Shown here piece by piece: positions 15,006 through 23,044 of a DNA stretch of 64,000 bases. The stretch is from Streptomyces sp. A1136. GTDB taxonomy: Bacteria; Actinomycetota; Actinomycetes; Streptomycetales; Streptomycetaceae. The position numbers and the translations under genes are program-made. The stretch covers positions 90,389 through 154,388 of the forward strand of contig NZ_SSBJ01000020.1 in the NCBI RefSeq assembly GCF_004795055.1. Direction: 5' to 3'. The notes under the pieces were generated by a model. That model made no database searches. It saw nothing but the letters and a program-made list of their open reading frames with translations, and had not been told where the DNA came from. The stretch's first letter is position 1. The number at the start of each line of letters is the position of its first letter.

Positions 15006-16529
15006 ATGCTGACTCTCCTCGGCTTCGCCATGATCGGGACTTTCCTCGTCCTGATCATGATGAAGAAAATGTCGCCCATCGCGGCCCTCGTCCTCATCCC
15101 CGCGCTCTTCTGCGTATTCGCCGGGAAGGGTGCCCACCTCGGCGACTACGTCATCGACGGCGTGGGAAAGCTCGCACCGACCGCCGCCATGCTGATGTTC
15201 GCCATCGTCTACTTCGGAGTGATGATCGACGTCGGCCTCTTCGACCCGGTCGTGCGGGGCATCCTGCGCTTCTGCAAGGCCGACCCGATGCGCGTCGTGG
15301 TCGGCACCGCGGTACTCGCGGCGGTCGTCTCGCTCGACGGTGACGGATCGACCACGTTCATGATCACGGTCTCGGCCATGTATCCGCTCTACAAGCGGCT
15401 CGGGTTGAGCCTGGTGGTCATGACCGGCGTCGCGGCCACGGCCAACGGCGTCATGAACACCCTTCCCTGGGGCGGCCCCACCGCCCGCGCGGCCACCGCC
15501 CTCAAGCTCGACGCCGCCGACATCTTCGTGCCCATGATCCCGGCTCTCGCAGTGGGGCTGGTGTGCGTGCTCGCCCTCGCCTATGTGCTGGGTGTGAGGG
15601 AGCGCCGACGCGTCGGCACCCTCGCGCTTCCCGGCGAGGGCGTCCGCGAGGACGTGCACGAGGACGTGCGCAAGGACGTCCTCGTGGCGGAGCCCGCCGG
15701 AGCGCCGCCCGTCGCGGTCACGCTTGGCGCAGGCGCAGGCGCAGGCGCAGGCGCAGGCGCAGGCGCAGGCGCAGGCGCAGGCGCGGGCTCGAGCGAGCGC
15801 GCAGGCACGAGCGCAGGCGAAACGACCGCCCCGACCACGCCCGCCCCGGTCCCCGCGCCGGCCGCCGGGGAGGGGGACGCCGACGGGATGCAAGGTCTCG
15901 ACCCGAACCGGCCGACCCTCCGCCCCCGCCTGTACTGGTTCAACGCCGCCCTGACCGTCGCCCTGCTCACGGCGATGATCATGGAGTTGCTCCCGATCCC
16001 GGTGCTCTTCCTGCTCGGCGCCGCCCTCGCCCTGACCGTGAACTTCCCGCACATGCCCGACCAAAAGGCCCGCGTCGCCGCCCACGCCGACAACGTCCTG
16101 AACGTCGCCGGGATGGTCTTCGCAGCCGCCGTCTTCACCGGCGTCCTGAACGGCACCGGCATGGTCAAGCACATGGCCGACTGGCTGGTCGGCGCCATTC
16201 CCGACGGCATGGGCCCGCACATGGCGCTGGTCACCGGAGTGCTCAGCCTTCCCCTGACGTACTTCATGTCGAACGACGGCTTCTACTTCGGCGTCCTGCC
16301 GGTATTGGCCGAAGCCGGTGCCGCCCACGGCGTTTCCTCGCTGGAGATCGCGCGCGCCTCCCTCGTCGGCCAGGCCCTGCACATGTCCAGCCCACTGGTT
16401 CCGGCCGTCTACGTGCTCGTCGGCATGGCCAAGGTCGAATTCGGCGACCACACCCGCTTCACCGTCAAATGGGCGGCGCTGACCTCCCTCGTGGTCCTCG
16501 CGGCAGGGATGGTTTTCGGCATCATCTGA
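15006..16529 (+). CDS. CitMHS-family (citrate/metal:H+) transporter
   Basis: A 507-residue membrane protein with about 12 helices. It opens MLTLLGFAMIGTFLVLIMMKKMSPIAALVLIP and has the ion-transporter signatures VSLDGDGSTTFMITVSAMYPLY and ANGVMNTLPWGGPTARAATAL, typical of proton-coupled citrate-metal symporters. The central cytoplasmic loop (residues about 200-300) is expanded and carries an uninterrupted run of Gly-Ala dipeptides encoded by a GGCGCA microsatellite. The second half begins RPRLYWFNAALTVALL. The substrate is inferred from the family only. No two-component sensor is beside it. Confidence 0.9.
   Translation: MLTLLGFAMIGTFLVLIMMKKMSPIAALVLIPALFCVFAGKGAHLGDYVIDGVGKLAPTAAMLMFAIVYFGVMIDVGLFDPVVRGILRFCKADPMRVVVGTAVLAAVVSLDGDGSTTFMITVSAMYPLYKRLGLSLVVMTGVAATANGVMNTLPWGGPTARAATALKLDAADIFVPMIPALAVGLVCVLALAYVLGVRERRRVGTLALPGEGVREDVHEDVRKDVLVAEPAGAPPVAVTLGAGAGAGAGAGAGAGAGAGAGSSERAGTSAGETTAPTTPAPVPAPAAGEGDADGMQGLDPNRPTLRPRLYWFNAALTVALLTAMIMELLPIPVLFLLGAALALTVNFPHMPDQKARVAAHADNVLNVAGMVFAAAVFTGVLNGTGMVKHMADWLVGAIPDGMGPHMALVTGVLSLPLTYFMSNDGFYFGVLPVLAEAGAAHGVSSLEIARASLVGQALHMSSPLVPAVYVLVGMAKVEFGDHTRFTVKWAALTSLVVLAAGMVFGII
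15726..15785. repeat. Hexanucleotide microsatellite (GGCGCA)9 in frame
   Basis: Nine perfect GGCGCA copies (15726-15779) plus a tenth GGCGCG encode alternating Gly and Ala from residue 241 of the transporter. Length changes in steps of six would keep the frame and alter only the inter-domain loop. Confidence 0.9.
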
Positions 16530-16553
16530 CCCCGGCGAACCCTGGCGCCGGTA

Positions 16554-16572
16554 AAACTACCGTTGCTAGTTT
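16554..16572. promoter_or_regulatory. TetR-type operator upstream of the ALDH-ADH unit
   Basis: AAACTACCGTTGCTAGTTT is an imperfect palindrome of the form AACTAgCnnnGCTAGTT. It matches 15 of 19 positions with the site at 20008-20026 between the TetR gene at 19338 and the acyl-CoA dehydrogenase gene. It sits 57 bp before the aldehyde dehydrogenase start. Confidence 0.6.
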
Positions 16573-16628
16573 GTAGGCTGTCCGCGAGGTCAGCGTCTAC
16601 ACGCTCGTGCGTGCTCGGGAGGAAAGCC

Positions 16629-18041
16629 ATGAAGGCCCACGACGGGATGTACATCGGCGGCGCATGGCGGCCCGCCGCGGGACGCGACCGGATCGAGGTC
16701 GTGAACCCGGCCGACGAGCAGGTCATCGGCGGGGTCCCGGCCGGAACCGCGGACGACGTGGACGCCGCGGTACGGGCGGCCCGCGCCGCCCTGCCCGGCT
16801 GGGCGGCCACGGCGCCGGCCGAACGGGCCGCCCTGATCGGCGCCCTGCGCGACGTACTGATCGCCCGCAGGAGCGAGATCGCCGAAACGATCACCGCCGA
16901 GCTCGGCACCACGCTCGGTTTCGCGGAGGCCGTGCATGTCGGCGCTCCCATCGGCGTCGCCGCCTCGTACGCCGAACTCGCCGCCACCTACGCCTTCGAG
17001 GAGCGCCTGGGCAACTCCACGGTGCTGCTCGAACCGGTCGGCGTGGTCGGGGCCATCACGCCCTGGAACTACCCGCTGCACCAGATCGTTGCCAAGGTGG
17101 CGCCCGCTCTCGCCGCCGGCTGCACCCTCGTCCTCAAGCCGGCGGAGGACACCCCGCTGACCGCACAGCTCTTCGCCGAGGCCGTACACGAGGCGGGCAT
17201 CCCGGCCGGAGTCTTCAACCTGGTGACCGGTACCGGCCCGGTCGCCGGGCAGGCACTGGCCGAGCACGAGGGAGTCGACCTCGTCTCCTTCACCGGGTCG
17301 ACCGCCGTCGGCCGTCTCATCGGCGCCACCGCCGGCGCCGCGATCAAGCGGGTCGCCCTCGAACTGGGCGGCAAGTCGGCCAACGTCATCCTGCCCGGAG
17401 CCGACCTCGCCAAGGCCGTCTCCACCGGCGTGGCCGACGTCATGCGCAACTCCGGTCAGAGCTGCAACGCGCTCACCCGCATGCTCGTCCACCGGGACCA
17501 GTACGAGGAGGCCGTCAGCCTCGCGGCCGCCGCCGTCGCCAAGTACCCCACCGGCGACCCCACCCAGCCGGGCACCCGCGTCGGCCCGGTCGTCAACGCC
17601 AAGCAGCGCGACCGCGTCCGCGCGTACATCGTCAAGGGAGTGGAGGAAGGCGCGCGCCTCGTCGCGGGCGGCCCCGAAGCGCCCCAGGAACAGGGGTACT
17701 TCGTCGCCCCGACCGTGTTCGCCGACGTCACGCCCGAGATGACCATCGCCCAGGAGGAGATCTTCGGCCCCGTGCTGTCGATCCTGCGCTACGAGGATGA
17801 AGAGGATGCCCTGCGCATCGCGAACGGCACCGTGTACGGGCTGAGCGGAGCCGTGTGGGCCGCAGACGAAGAGGCAGCGGTCGCGTTCGCCCGCCGTATG
17901 GACACCGGCCAGGTGGACATCAACGGCGGTCGCTTCAACGTGCTCGCGCCCTTCGGCGGCTACAAGCAGTCGGGTGTCGGCCGCGAGCTGGGCCCGCACG
18001 GTCTGGCCGAATACCTCCAGACCAAGTCCCTCCAGTTCTGA
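16629..18041 (+). CDS. Aldehyde dehydrogenase (NAD(P)+-dependent)
   Basis: A 470-residue ALDH-superfamily enzyme that oxidises an aldehyde to its acid. The general base lies in ELGGKSANV (Glu245) and the nucleophile in NSGQSCNALTR (Cys279); the cofactor motif GVVGAITPWNYPLHQI and the C-terminal FGGYKQSGVGRELG are intact. The length is normal. ATG 16629 is preceded by GGGAGGAAAG. It is followed by an alcohol dehydrogenase 151 bp downstream, suggesting an alcohol-aldehyde-acid route, probably under the TetR protein encoded at 19338-19979. Confidence 0.95.
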   Translation: MKAHDGMYIGGAWRPAAGRDRIEVVNPADEQVIGGVPAGTADDVDAAVRAARAALPGWAATAPAERAALIGALRDVLIARRSEIAETITAELGTTLGFAEAVHVGAPIGVAASYAELAATYAFEERLGNSTVLLEPVGVVGAITPWNYPLHQIVAKVAPALAAGCTLVLKPAEDTPLTAQLFAEAVHEAGIPAGVFNLVTGTGPVAGQALAEHEGVDLVSFTGSTAVGRLIGATAGAAIKRVALELGGKSANVILPGADLAKAVSTGVADVMRNSGQSCNALTRMLVHRDQYEEAVSLAAAAVAKYPTGDPTQPGTRVGPVVNAKQRDRVRAYIVKGVEEGARLVAGGPEAPQEQGYFVAPTVFADVTPEMTIAQEEIFGPVLSILRYEDEEDALRIANGTVYGLSGAVWAADEEAAVAFARRMDTGQVDINGGRFNVLAPFGGYKQSGVGRELGPHGLAEYLQTKSLQF

Positions 18042-18192
18042 CCCCCGCCCCCGATCGGCCCGCCCGCACCCCGACCGGCCCGCCCGCACCACGCACGCCC
18101 CCGCCCCACCGGCCGCGGCCGGCGCGTGCCCGGGCCCGCGCCACACCCGCCCCACCCGCCCCCGAGAGACACCCCGAGAGACGGAAACGCCC

Positions 18193-19272
18193 ATGGTCCG
18201 CGCTGCCATCTTGCCCGCCGTCGGAGCTCCGCTGGAGATCCGGGACATCGTGCTGCCCGAGCCCGGGCCCGGGCAGGTCCGGGTGCGGCTCGCCGCGGCC
18301 GGTGTCTGCCACTCCGACCTCTCCCTCACCAACGGCACCATGCGGGTCCCTGTCCCCGCGGTCCTCGGGCACGAGGGCGCCGGGACGGTGCTCGCGGTGG
18401 GGGAGGGCGTCACGCATGTCGCCCCGGGGGACGGGGTGGTGCTCAACTGGGCCCCCTCGTGCGGCGGGTGCCACCACTGCCTGATCGGCGAGGTATGGCT
18501 CTGCGCCAAGGCCCTCACCGGAGTCGGCGCCGTCTACGCACACGACGCCGACGGCACCGACCTGCACCCCGGGCTCAATGTCGCCGCCTTCGCCGAGGAG
18601 ACGGTCGTCGCGGCGAACTGCGTGCTGCCCGCCCCCGACGGCATCCCGCTCACCGAGGCCGCCCTGCTCGGCTGCGCCGTCCTGACCGGCTACGGCGCCG
18701 TCCACCACAGCGCCCAGGTCCGCCCGGGCGAGTCGGTCGCCGTCTTCGGCGTCGGCGGCGTCGGACTGGCCGCCCTCCAGGCCGCGCGGATCGCCCAGGC
18801 GGGCCCGATCGTCGCCGTCGACGTCTCCCCGGCCAAGGAGGAGCTGGCGCGGGCGGCCGGAGCCACCGAGTTCGTGCTCGCGTCCGACACCACCGCCAAG
18901 CAGATCCGCGCCCTCACGGCCGGCCAGGGCGCGGACGTCGCCATCGAGTGCGTCGGCCGGGCGGAGACCATTCGGGGCGCGTGGGAGTCGACGCGTCGCG
19001 GCGGCCGCACCACCGTCGTCGGCATCGGCGGCAAGGAGCAGCAGGTCACCTTCCACGCCCTGGAGATCTTCCACTTCGCCCGCACCCTCACCGGGTGCGT
19101 CTACGGCAACAGCGATCCGGCCCGCGACCTGCCGGTCATCGCCGACCACGTGCGGGCCGGTCGCCTGGACCTCGGGGCCCTCGTCACCGACCGCATCACC
19201 CTCGACGGCATCCCGGGCGCCTTCGACGACATGCTGGCCGGCAAGGGCGGCCGTTCCCTCGTCGTGTTCTAG
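18193..19272 (+). CDS. Zinc-dependent alcohol dehydrogenase
   Basis: A 359-residue medium-chain dehydrogenase. Catalytic zinc ligands are Cys39 (VCHSDLS) and His60 (GHEGAG); the structural zinc lobe has Cys90, Cys93, Cys96 and Cys104 (SCGGCHHCLIGEVWLC). The Rossmann segment is VAVFGVGGVGLAALQAA. The pattern is like class III or NDMA-type actinobacterial enzymes. The long open frame upstream is an artefact; ATG 18193 gives the normal N-terminus MVRAAILPAVG. It most likely works with the upstream ALDH. Confidence 0.93.
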   Translation: MVRAAILPAVGAPLEIRDIVLPEPGPGQVRVRLAAAGVCHSDLSLTNGTMRVPVPAVLGHEGAGTVLAVGEGVTHVAPGDGVVLNWAPSCGGCHHCLIGEVWLCAKALTGVGAVYAHDADGTDLHPGLNVAAFAEETVVAANCVLPAPDGIPLTEAALLGCAVLTGYGAVHHSAQVRPGESVAVFGVGGVGLAALQAARIAQAGPIVAVDVSPAKEELARAAGATEFVLASDTTAKQIRALTAGQGADVAIECVGRAETIRGAWESTRRGGRTTVVGIGGKEQQVTFHALEIFHFARTLTGCVYGNSDPARDLPVIADHVRAGRLDLGALVTDRITLDGIPGAFDDMLAGKGGRSLVVF

Positions 19273-19293
19273 TCCTTCTCGTCAAAAGGCTCC

Positions 19294-19314
19294 GCCCCCG
19301 GCCCCGCCGGGGGC
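19294..19314. terminator. Hairpin between convergent ADH and TetR genes
   Basis: GCCCCCGGC (19294-19302) pairs with GCCGGGGGC (19306-19314). It lies just after the ADH stop and before the convergent TetR stop, so it may serve both directions. Confidence 0.5.
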
Positions 19315-19337
19315 CGGGGCCCGGGCTCCGGACGGCG

Positions 19338-19979
19338 TCAGGATGTCTGCCGCAACGCCTCGTACTGGAGGCCCAAGCCGTCCAGCAGGGCCGTCAGGCC
19401 CGTCTCGAACGCACCCTCGTCCACCTCCCGCTGCCGCTCCGCCAGCAGGTGGGCCTGCCCCAGGTGCGGGTAGTCGCCGGGGTCGTAGGCCGTCCGGTCG
19501 TCCACGAAACCCCGGGCGAAGGACGCGACCGCCGAGCCCAGGATGAAGTACCGCATCAGGGCGCCGATCCGCGTCGCCTGGGCCGGCGGCCACCCCGCCG
19601 CCGTCATGGCGCCGAAGACGGCGTCCGCGACCCGCAGCCCCGCCGGGCGACGGCCCGGTCCCCGCGCCAGTACCGGCACGATGTTCGGATGGTCGGCCAA
19701 GGCCGCCCGGTAGGAGTGCGCCCAGTCGTGCAGGGCCTCCCGCCACTCACGCCCCCCGTCGAACATCGACAAGTCGACCCTGCCGCTCACGGAGTCCGCC
19801 ACCGCCTCCAGGATCTCGTCCTTCGTCCGGAAGTGGTTGTAGAGGGAGGGCCCGCTGACCCCGAGCGCGGCCGCCAGTCGCCGGGTCGACACCGCCTCCA
19901 GCCCCTCCGCGTCCACCAACGCTCCCGCCGCCTCGACGATGCGGTCTCTGCTCAGGAGGGGCTTGCGCGGTCTGGCCAT
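19338..19979 (-). CDS. TetR-family transcriptional regulator
   Basis: A 213-residue regulator: the DNA-binding domain is MARPRKPLLSRDRIVEAAGALV then VSTRRLAAALGVSGPSLYNHFRTKDEILEAV, and the C-terminal part resembles the TetR_C domain (RYFILGSAVASFARGFVDD). An ATG three codons upstream (19988) is an alternative start. It is divergent from the acyl-CoA dehydrogenase gene, with a palindrome in the shared gap that is repeated before the ALDH gene, so it probably controls itself, the dehydrogenase and the ALDH-ADH unit. Confidence 0.92.
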   Translation of the reverse strand: MARPRKPLLSRDRIVEAAGALVDAEGLEAVSTRRLAAALGVSGPSLYNHFRTKDEILEAVADSVSGRVDLSMFDGGREWREALHDWAHSYRAALADHPNIVPVLARGPGRRPAGLRVADAVFGAMTAAGWPPAQATRIGALMRYFILGSAVASFARGFVDDRTAYDPGDYPHLGQAHLLAERQREVDEGAFETGLTALLDGLGLQYEALRQTS

Positions 19980-20005
19980 GCGCCACATAGTAGGGCCTGA
20001 CCCCG

Positions 20006-20027
20006 TTAAACTAGCGGTGCTAATTAA
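20006..20027. promoter_or_regulatory. TetR-type operator in the divergent gap
   Basis: A TTAA-flanked palindrome whose core AAACTAGCGGTGCTAATTA (20008-20026) has TAGC and GCTA half-sites around a 3-bp centre. It is the second copy of the 16554 site and lies between the TetR start and the acyl-CoA dehydrogenase start. Confidence 0.62.
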
Positions 20028-20097
20028 CCCCGGCCCGGCCTTGCCCCCACCCGGCTGCCGCCCCCGGGGGCAGGCGCCACGACGCCCGGAGGCCACG

Positions 20098-21249
20098 GTG
20101 AACCTGGAGCTCAGCGAGGAGCAGACCGCCGTACGCCGGCTCGCCCGCGAGTTCACCGAGCGCGAGATCGCCCCGTACGCCGCCGACTGGGACCGCGCCG
20201 AGAGCGTCGACCGATCCATCGTGCGCAAACTCGGCGACCTCGGCTTCCTCGGGCTGACCGTCCCCGAGCAGTACGGCGGCTCCGGCGGTGACCACCTCGC
20301 GTACGCGCTCGTCACCGAGGAGCTCGGCCGGGGCGACTCCGCCGTGCGGGGCATCGTGTCGGTCTCCCTCGGCCTCGTCGCCAAGACCATCGCCGCCTGG
20401 GGCACCGAGGAGCAGAAGCAGGCCTGGCTGCCCCGCCTGTGCTCGGGCGAGGCGCTCGGCTGCTTCGGCCTGACCGAACCGGACACCGGCTCCGACGCGG
20501 GCAACCTCACCACCCGCGCCACGCGCGAGGGGGACGAGTACGTCCTCGGCGGCAGCAAGATGTTCATCACCAACGGCACCTGGGCCGACGTGGTACTCCT
20601 CTTCGCCCGCACCAACGCCGAGCCCGGCCACCGAGGTGTCTCCGCCTTCCTCGTCCCCGCCGACAGCCCCGGTCTGACCCGCCGCGAGATCCACGGAAAG
20701 CTCGGCCTCCGCGGCCAGGCCACCGCCGAACTCGCCCTCGACGGCGTCCGCGTACCGGCGGGCGCCATGCTCGGCCCCGAGGGCAAGGGCTTCTCCGTCG
20801 CCATGTCGGCACTGGCCAAGGGGCGGATGTCGGTCGCGGCCGGCTGTGTCGGCATAGCCCAGGCCGCGCTCGACGCCGCGGTCGCGTACGCGGGCCGGCG
20901 CGAGCAGTTCGGCAAGCCCATCGCCCGGCACCAACTGGTGCAGGAACTCATCGCCGACATCTCCGTCGACGTCGACGCCGCCCGCCTCCTCACCTGGAGG
21001 GTCGCCGACCTGATCGATCGGGGGCAGTCCTTCGCCACCGAGGCCTCCACCGCCAAGCTCTTCGCCTCCGAGGCCGCCGTGCGCGCCGCGAGCAATGCCC
21101 TCCAGGTGCACGGCGGCTACGGCTACATCGACGAGTATCCGGCCGGAAAGCTGCTGCGCGATGCCCGTGTCATGACCCTGTACGAGGGCACCAGCCAGAT
21201 CCAGAAGCTCCTCATCGGCCGGGCCCGCACCGGCGTTTCGGCCTTCTGA
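20098..21249 (+). CDS. Acyl-CoA dehydrogenase
   Basis: A 383-residue flavoenzyme of the short/branched-chain acyl-CoA dehydrogenase family. The GTG start has CGGAGG upstream and gives the normal N-terminus VNLELSEEQTAVRRLAREF. Signatures are CFGLTEPDTGSDAGN, YVLGGSKMFITNG, REQFGKPIARHQLVQ and the catalytic Glu363 in LYEGTSQIQK. It introduces an alpha-beta double bond into an acyl-CoA and passes electrons to ETF. Regulation by the divergent TetR gene is likely. Confidence 0.95.
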   Translation: MNLELSEEQTAVRRLAREFTEREIAPYAADWDRAESVDRSIVRKLGDLGFLGLTVPEQYGGSGGDHLAYALVTEELGRGDSAVRGIVSVSLGLVAKTIAAWGTEEQKQAWLPRLCSGEALGCFGLTEPDTGSDAGNLTTRATREGDEYVLGGSKMFITNGTWADVVLLFARTNAEPGHRGVSAFLVPADSPGLTRREIHGKLGLRGQATAELALDGVRVPAGAMLGPEGKGFSVAMSALAKGRMSVAAGCVGIAQAALDAAVAYAGRREQFGKPIARHQLVQELIADISVDVDAARLLTWRVADLIDRGQSFATEASTAKLFASEAAVRAASNALQVHGGYGYIDEYPAGKLLRDARVMTLYEGTSQIQKLLIGRARTGVSAF

Positions 21250-21341
21250 CGGGGTGTCGGAGCCCTGGGGCGCCGATCTGAGTACCTACGTGAGTACGCG
21301 CGCGCATACGCCGCGGGCAGCCCCGCCGCGATGCTGGACCC

Positions 21342-21629
21342 ATGAACGAGACACCGGTCAAGCAGCAGAACACGGGGGCGTACTACGGCCAGGCCGTCGC
21401 GTCCTTCGCCATCGCCCTCGCCGCTGTCGGGCTGGGCATCTACAACATGGACGCCGACGGCTGGGTCCGCGCCTTCCTCGGTATCGCGGTCCTCTACCTC
21501 ACCACCTCCGCCTTCACCCTCGCCAAGGTCGTCCGCGACCGCCAGGAGGTCACGCAGATCGTCAGCCGGGTCGACAAGGCCCGAATGGAGAAGATCATGG
21601 CGGAGTACGACCCCTTCGCACCGAAGTAG
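21342..21629 (+). CDS. YiaA/YiaB-family small membrane protein
   Basis: A 95-residue protein with two transmembrane helices (SFAIALAAVGLGIYNM and RAFLGIAVLYLTTSAFTLAKVV) and a cytoplasmic tail ending YDPFAPK, matching the YiaAB domain architecture. Function is unknown in this family. Upstream, TGAGTAC occurs twice (21279 and 21291), twelve bases apart, in the probable promoter region. Confidence 0.82.
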   Translation: MNETPVKQQNTGAYYGQAVASFAIALAAVGLGIYNMDADGWVRAFLGIAVLYLTTSAFTLAKVVRDRQEVTQIVSRVDKARMEKIMAEYDPFAPK

Positions 21630-21663
21630 CCGCCGGACGCCCGGGTGTCCGACCGCTCGGCAC

Positions 21664-21677
21664 TAAGCGCTTGCTCA
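21664..21677. promoter_or_regulatory. TAAGCGCTTGCTCA element upstream of TetR
   Basis: TAAGCGCTTGCTCA contains the perfect palindrome AAGCGCTT. The identical 14-mer occurs at 22956-22969 upstream of the MaoC gene. It is about 50 bp before the TetR start, consistent with autoregulation. Confidence 0.6.
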
Positions 21678-21726
21678 CCCTCCGGTAGGGTGTTGGTTCC
21701 TACGAGCCGAAGAGGGTGAGCGAGCG

Positions 21727-22353
21727 ATGGACAGTCCCGGCGCGGCCGAGACCGACGGCTACCAGCCGTGGTCGGAGGTCACCCCCGACGCCGCCCGGCG
21801 GCTTCTGGTCGCCGCCGTCGAGACCTTCGCGGCGCGCGGCTATCACGCCACCACCACCCGGGACATCGCCGCCCGCGCCGGGATGAGTCCCGCCGCGCTC
21901 TACATCCACTACAAGACCAAGGAAGAGCTGCTCCACCGGATCAGCAGGATCGGCCACGACAAGGCGCTGGAGATCCTGGAGACGGCCGCCGACGGCCCGG
22001 GGACCGCCGCCGAGCGCCTCGTCGAGGCCGTGCGCTCGTTCGTGCTGTGGCACGCCGCGCACCACACCACGGCGCGGGTGGTCCAGTACGAGCTCGACGC
22101 CCTCGCCCCGGAGCACCGCTCCGAGATCGTGGCGTTGCGCCGCCGCAGCGACGCCGCCGTCCGGCGCATCCTCGCGGACGGTGTCGGGTCCGGGGAGTTC
22201 GACGTGCCCGACGTCCCGGGCACGACCCTCGCCGTGCTGTCGCTGTGCATCGACGTGGCCCGCTGGTTCGACATCGCGGGACGGCGCACGCCCGACGAGG
22301 TCGGCGCGCTCTACGCCGACCTCGTCCTGCGCATGGTGACGGCGAAGCCCTGA
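21727..22353 (+). CDS. TetR-family transcriptional regulator
   Basis: A 208-residue regulator: the helix-turn-helix region AARRLLVAAVETFAARGYHATTTRDIAARAGMSPAALYIHYKTKEELLHRI is at about residues 19-70, with a TetR_C ligand domain after it that resembles regulators of acyl-CoA metabolism (KstR2/FadR-like). GAGGGTGAGCGAGCG precedes ATG. It shares an operator with the MaoC hydratase gene convergent to it. Its 3' end has been tandemly duplicated: GGCGAAGCCCTGAG, including the stop, recurs at 22341 and 22358. Confidence 0.92.
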   Translation: MDSPGAAETDGYQPWSEVTPDAARRLLVAAVETFAARGYHATTTRDIAARAGMSPAALYIHYKTKEELLHRISRIGHDKALEILETAADGPGTAAERLVEAVRSFVLWHAAHHTTARVVQYELDALAPEHRSEIVALRRRSDAAVRRILADGVGSGEFDVPDVPGTTLAVLSLCIDVARWFDIAGRRTPDEVGALYADLVLRMVTAKP

Positions 22354-22461
22354 GGGCGGCGAAGCCCTGAGTGGCGGCGACGCTCAGGGTGGCGGCGAAG
22401 CACTCGGCCGCCGCGCGACCCCGCCCGCGCGGGCTGCCACGCCTCACACGCCCCGGCAGGC

Positions 22462-22923
22462 TCAGAAGTAGTACCGGGACACCGACTCCGCCACGCACAC
22501 CGGCTTCTCGCCACCCTCCCGCTCGACCGTCACGGCCGCCGTGACCTGCACCCCGCCGCCCGCCTCCCGGACGTCCGTGACCACGGCGGTGGCGCGCAGC
22601 CGCGATCCGACCGGTACCGGGGCCGGGAAGCGCACCTTGTCCGTCCCGTAGTTGATCCCCATCCGCATGCCCTCGACCCGCATGATCTGCGGAACCAGGC
22701 TCGGCAGCAGGGACAGCGTGAGGTAGCCGTGCGCGATGGTGGAGCCGAACGGCCCGGTGGCCGCCCGCTCGGGGTCCACGTGGATCCACTGGTGGTCGCC
22801 CGTGGCGTCGGCGAAGAGGTCGATGCGCTTCTGGTCCACCTCCAGCCACCCGCTCGGGCCCAACTGTTCGCCGATGGCGGCGCGCAGCTCCTCGGCGGAC
22901 GTGAAGATCCTCGGTTCGGCCAT
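22462..22923 (-). CDS. MaoC-family enoyl-CoA hydratase / dehydratase
   Basis: A 153-residue hot-dog-fold protein. The hydratase signature is FADATGDHQWIHVDPERAATGPFGSTIAHGYLTLSLLP, with the catalytic Asp and His of R-specific hydratases. It hydrates trans-2-enoyl-CoA to (R)-3-hydroxyacyl-CoA. ATG 22923 begins MAEPRIFTSAEELRAAIGEQLG, the usual N-terminus. It is controlled, by inference, by the TetR protein encoded at 21727 through the shared TAAGCGCTTGCTCA site. Confidence 0.93.
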   Translation of the reverse strand: MAEPRIFTSAEELRAAIGEQLGPSGWLEVDQKRIDLFADATGDHQWIHVDPERAATGPFGSTIAHGYLTLSLLPSLVPQIMRVEGMRMGINYGTDKVRFPAPVPVGSRLRATAVVTDVREAGGGVQVTAAVTVEREGGEKPVCVAESVSRYYF

Positions 22924-22955
22924 GCCCTGCCCCTGCCTCTCGCTGATCAAGCTAA

Positions 22956-22969
22956 TAAGCGCTTGCTCA
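22956..22969. promoter_or_regulatory. TAAGCGCTTGCTCA element upstream of maoC-like gene
   Basis: An exact copy of the 14-mer at 21664-21677, here 33 bp upstream of the hydratase start codon. Confidence 0.6.
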
Positions 22970-23044
22970 GCATGCTGGGACCGCCCGCCCCTGTCAACGG
23001 ACCTCCGCCATCGAGTCGCCGCCGCGCCGACTACCCTCGACCGG

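Noticed and set aside
17974..18192. Extended N-terminus of the alcohol dehydrogenase
   Set aside because: The extra residues are Pro/Arg/Thr-rich and overlap the ALDH gene; ATG 18193 gives the normal GroES-like N-terminus.
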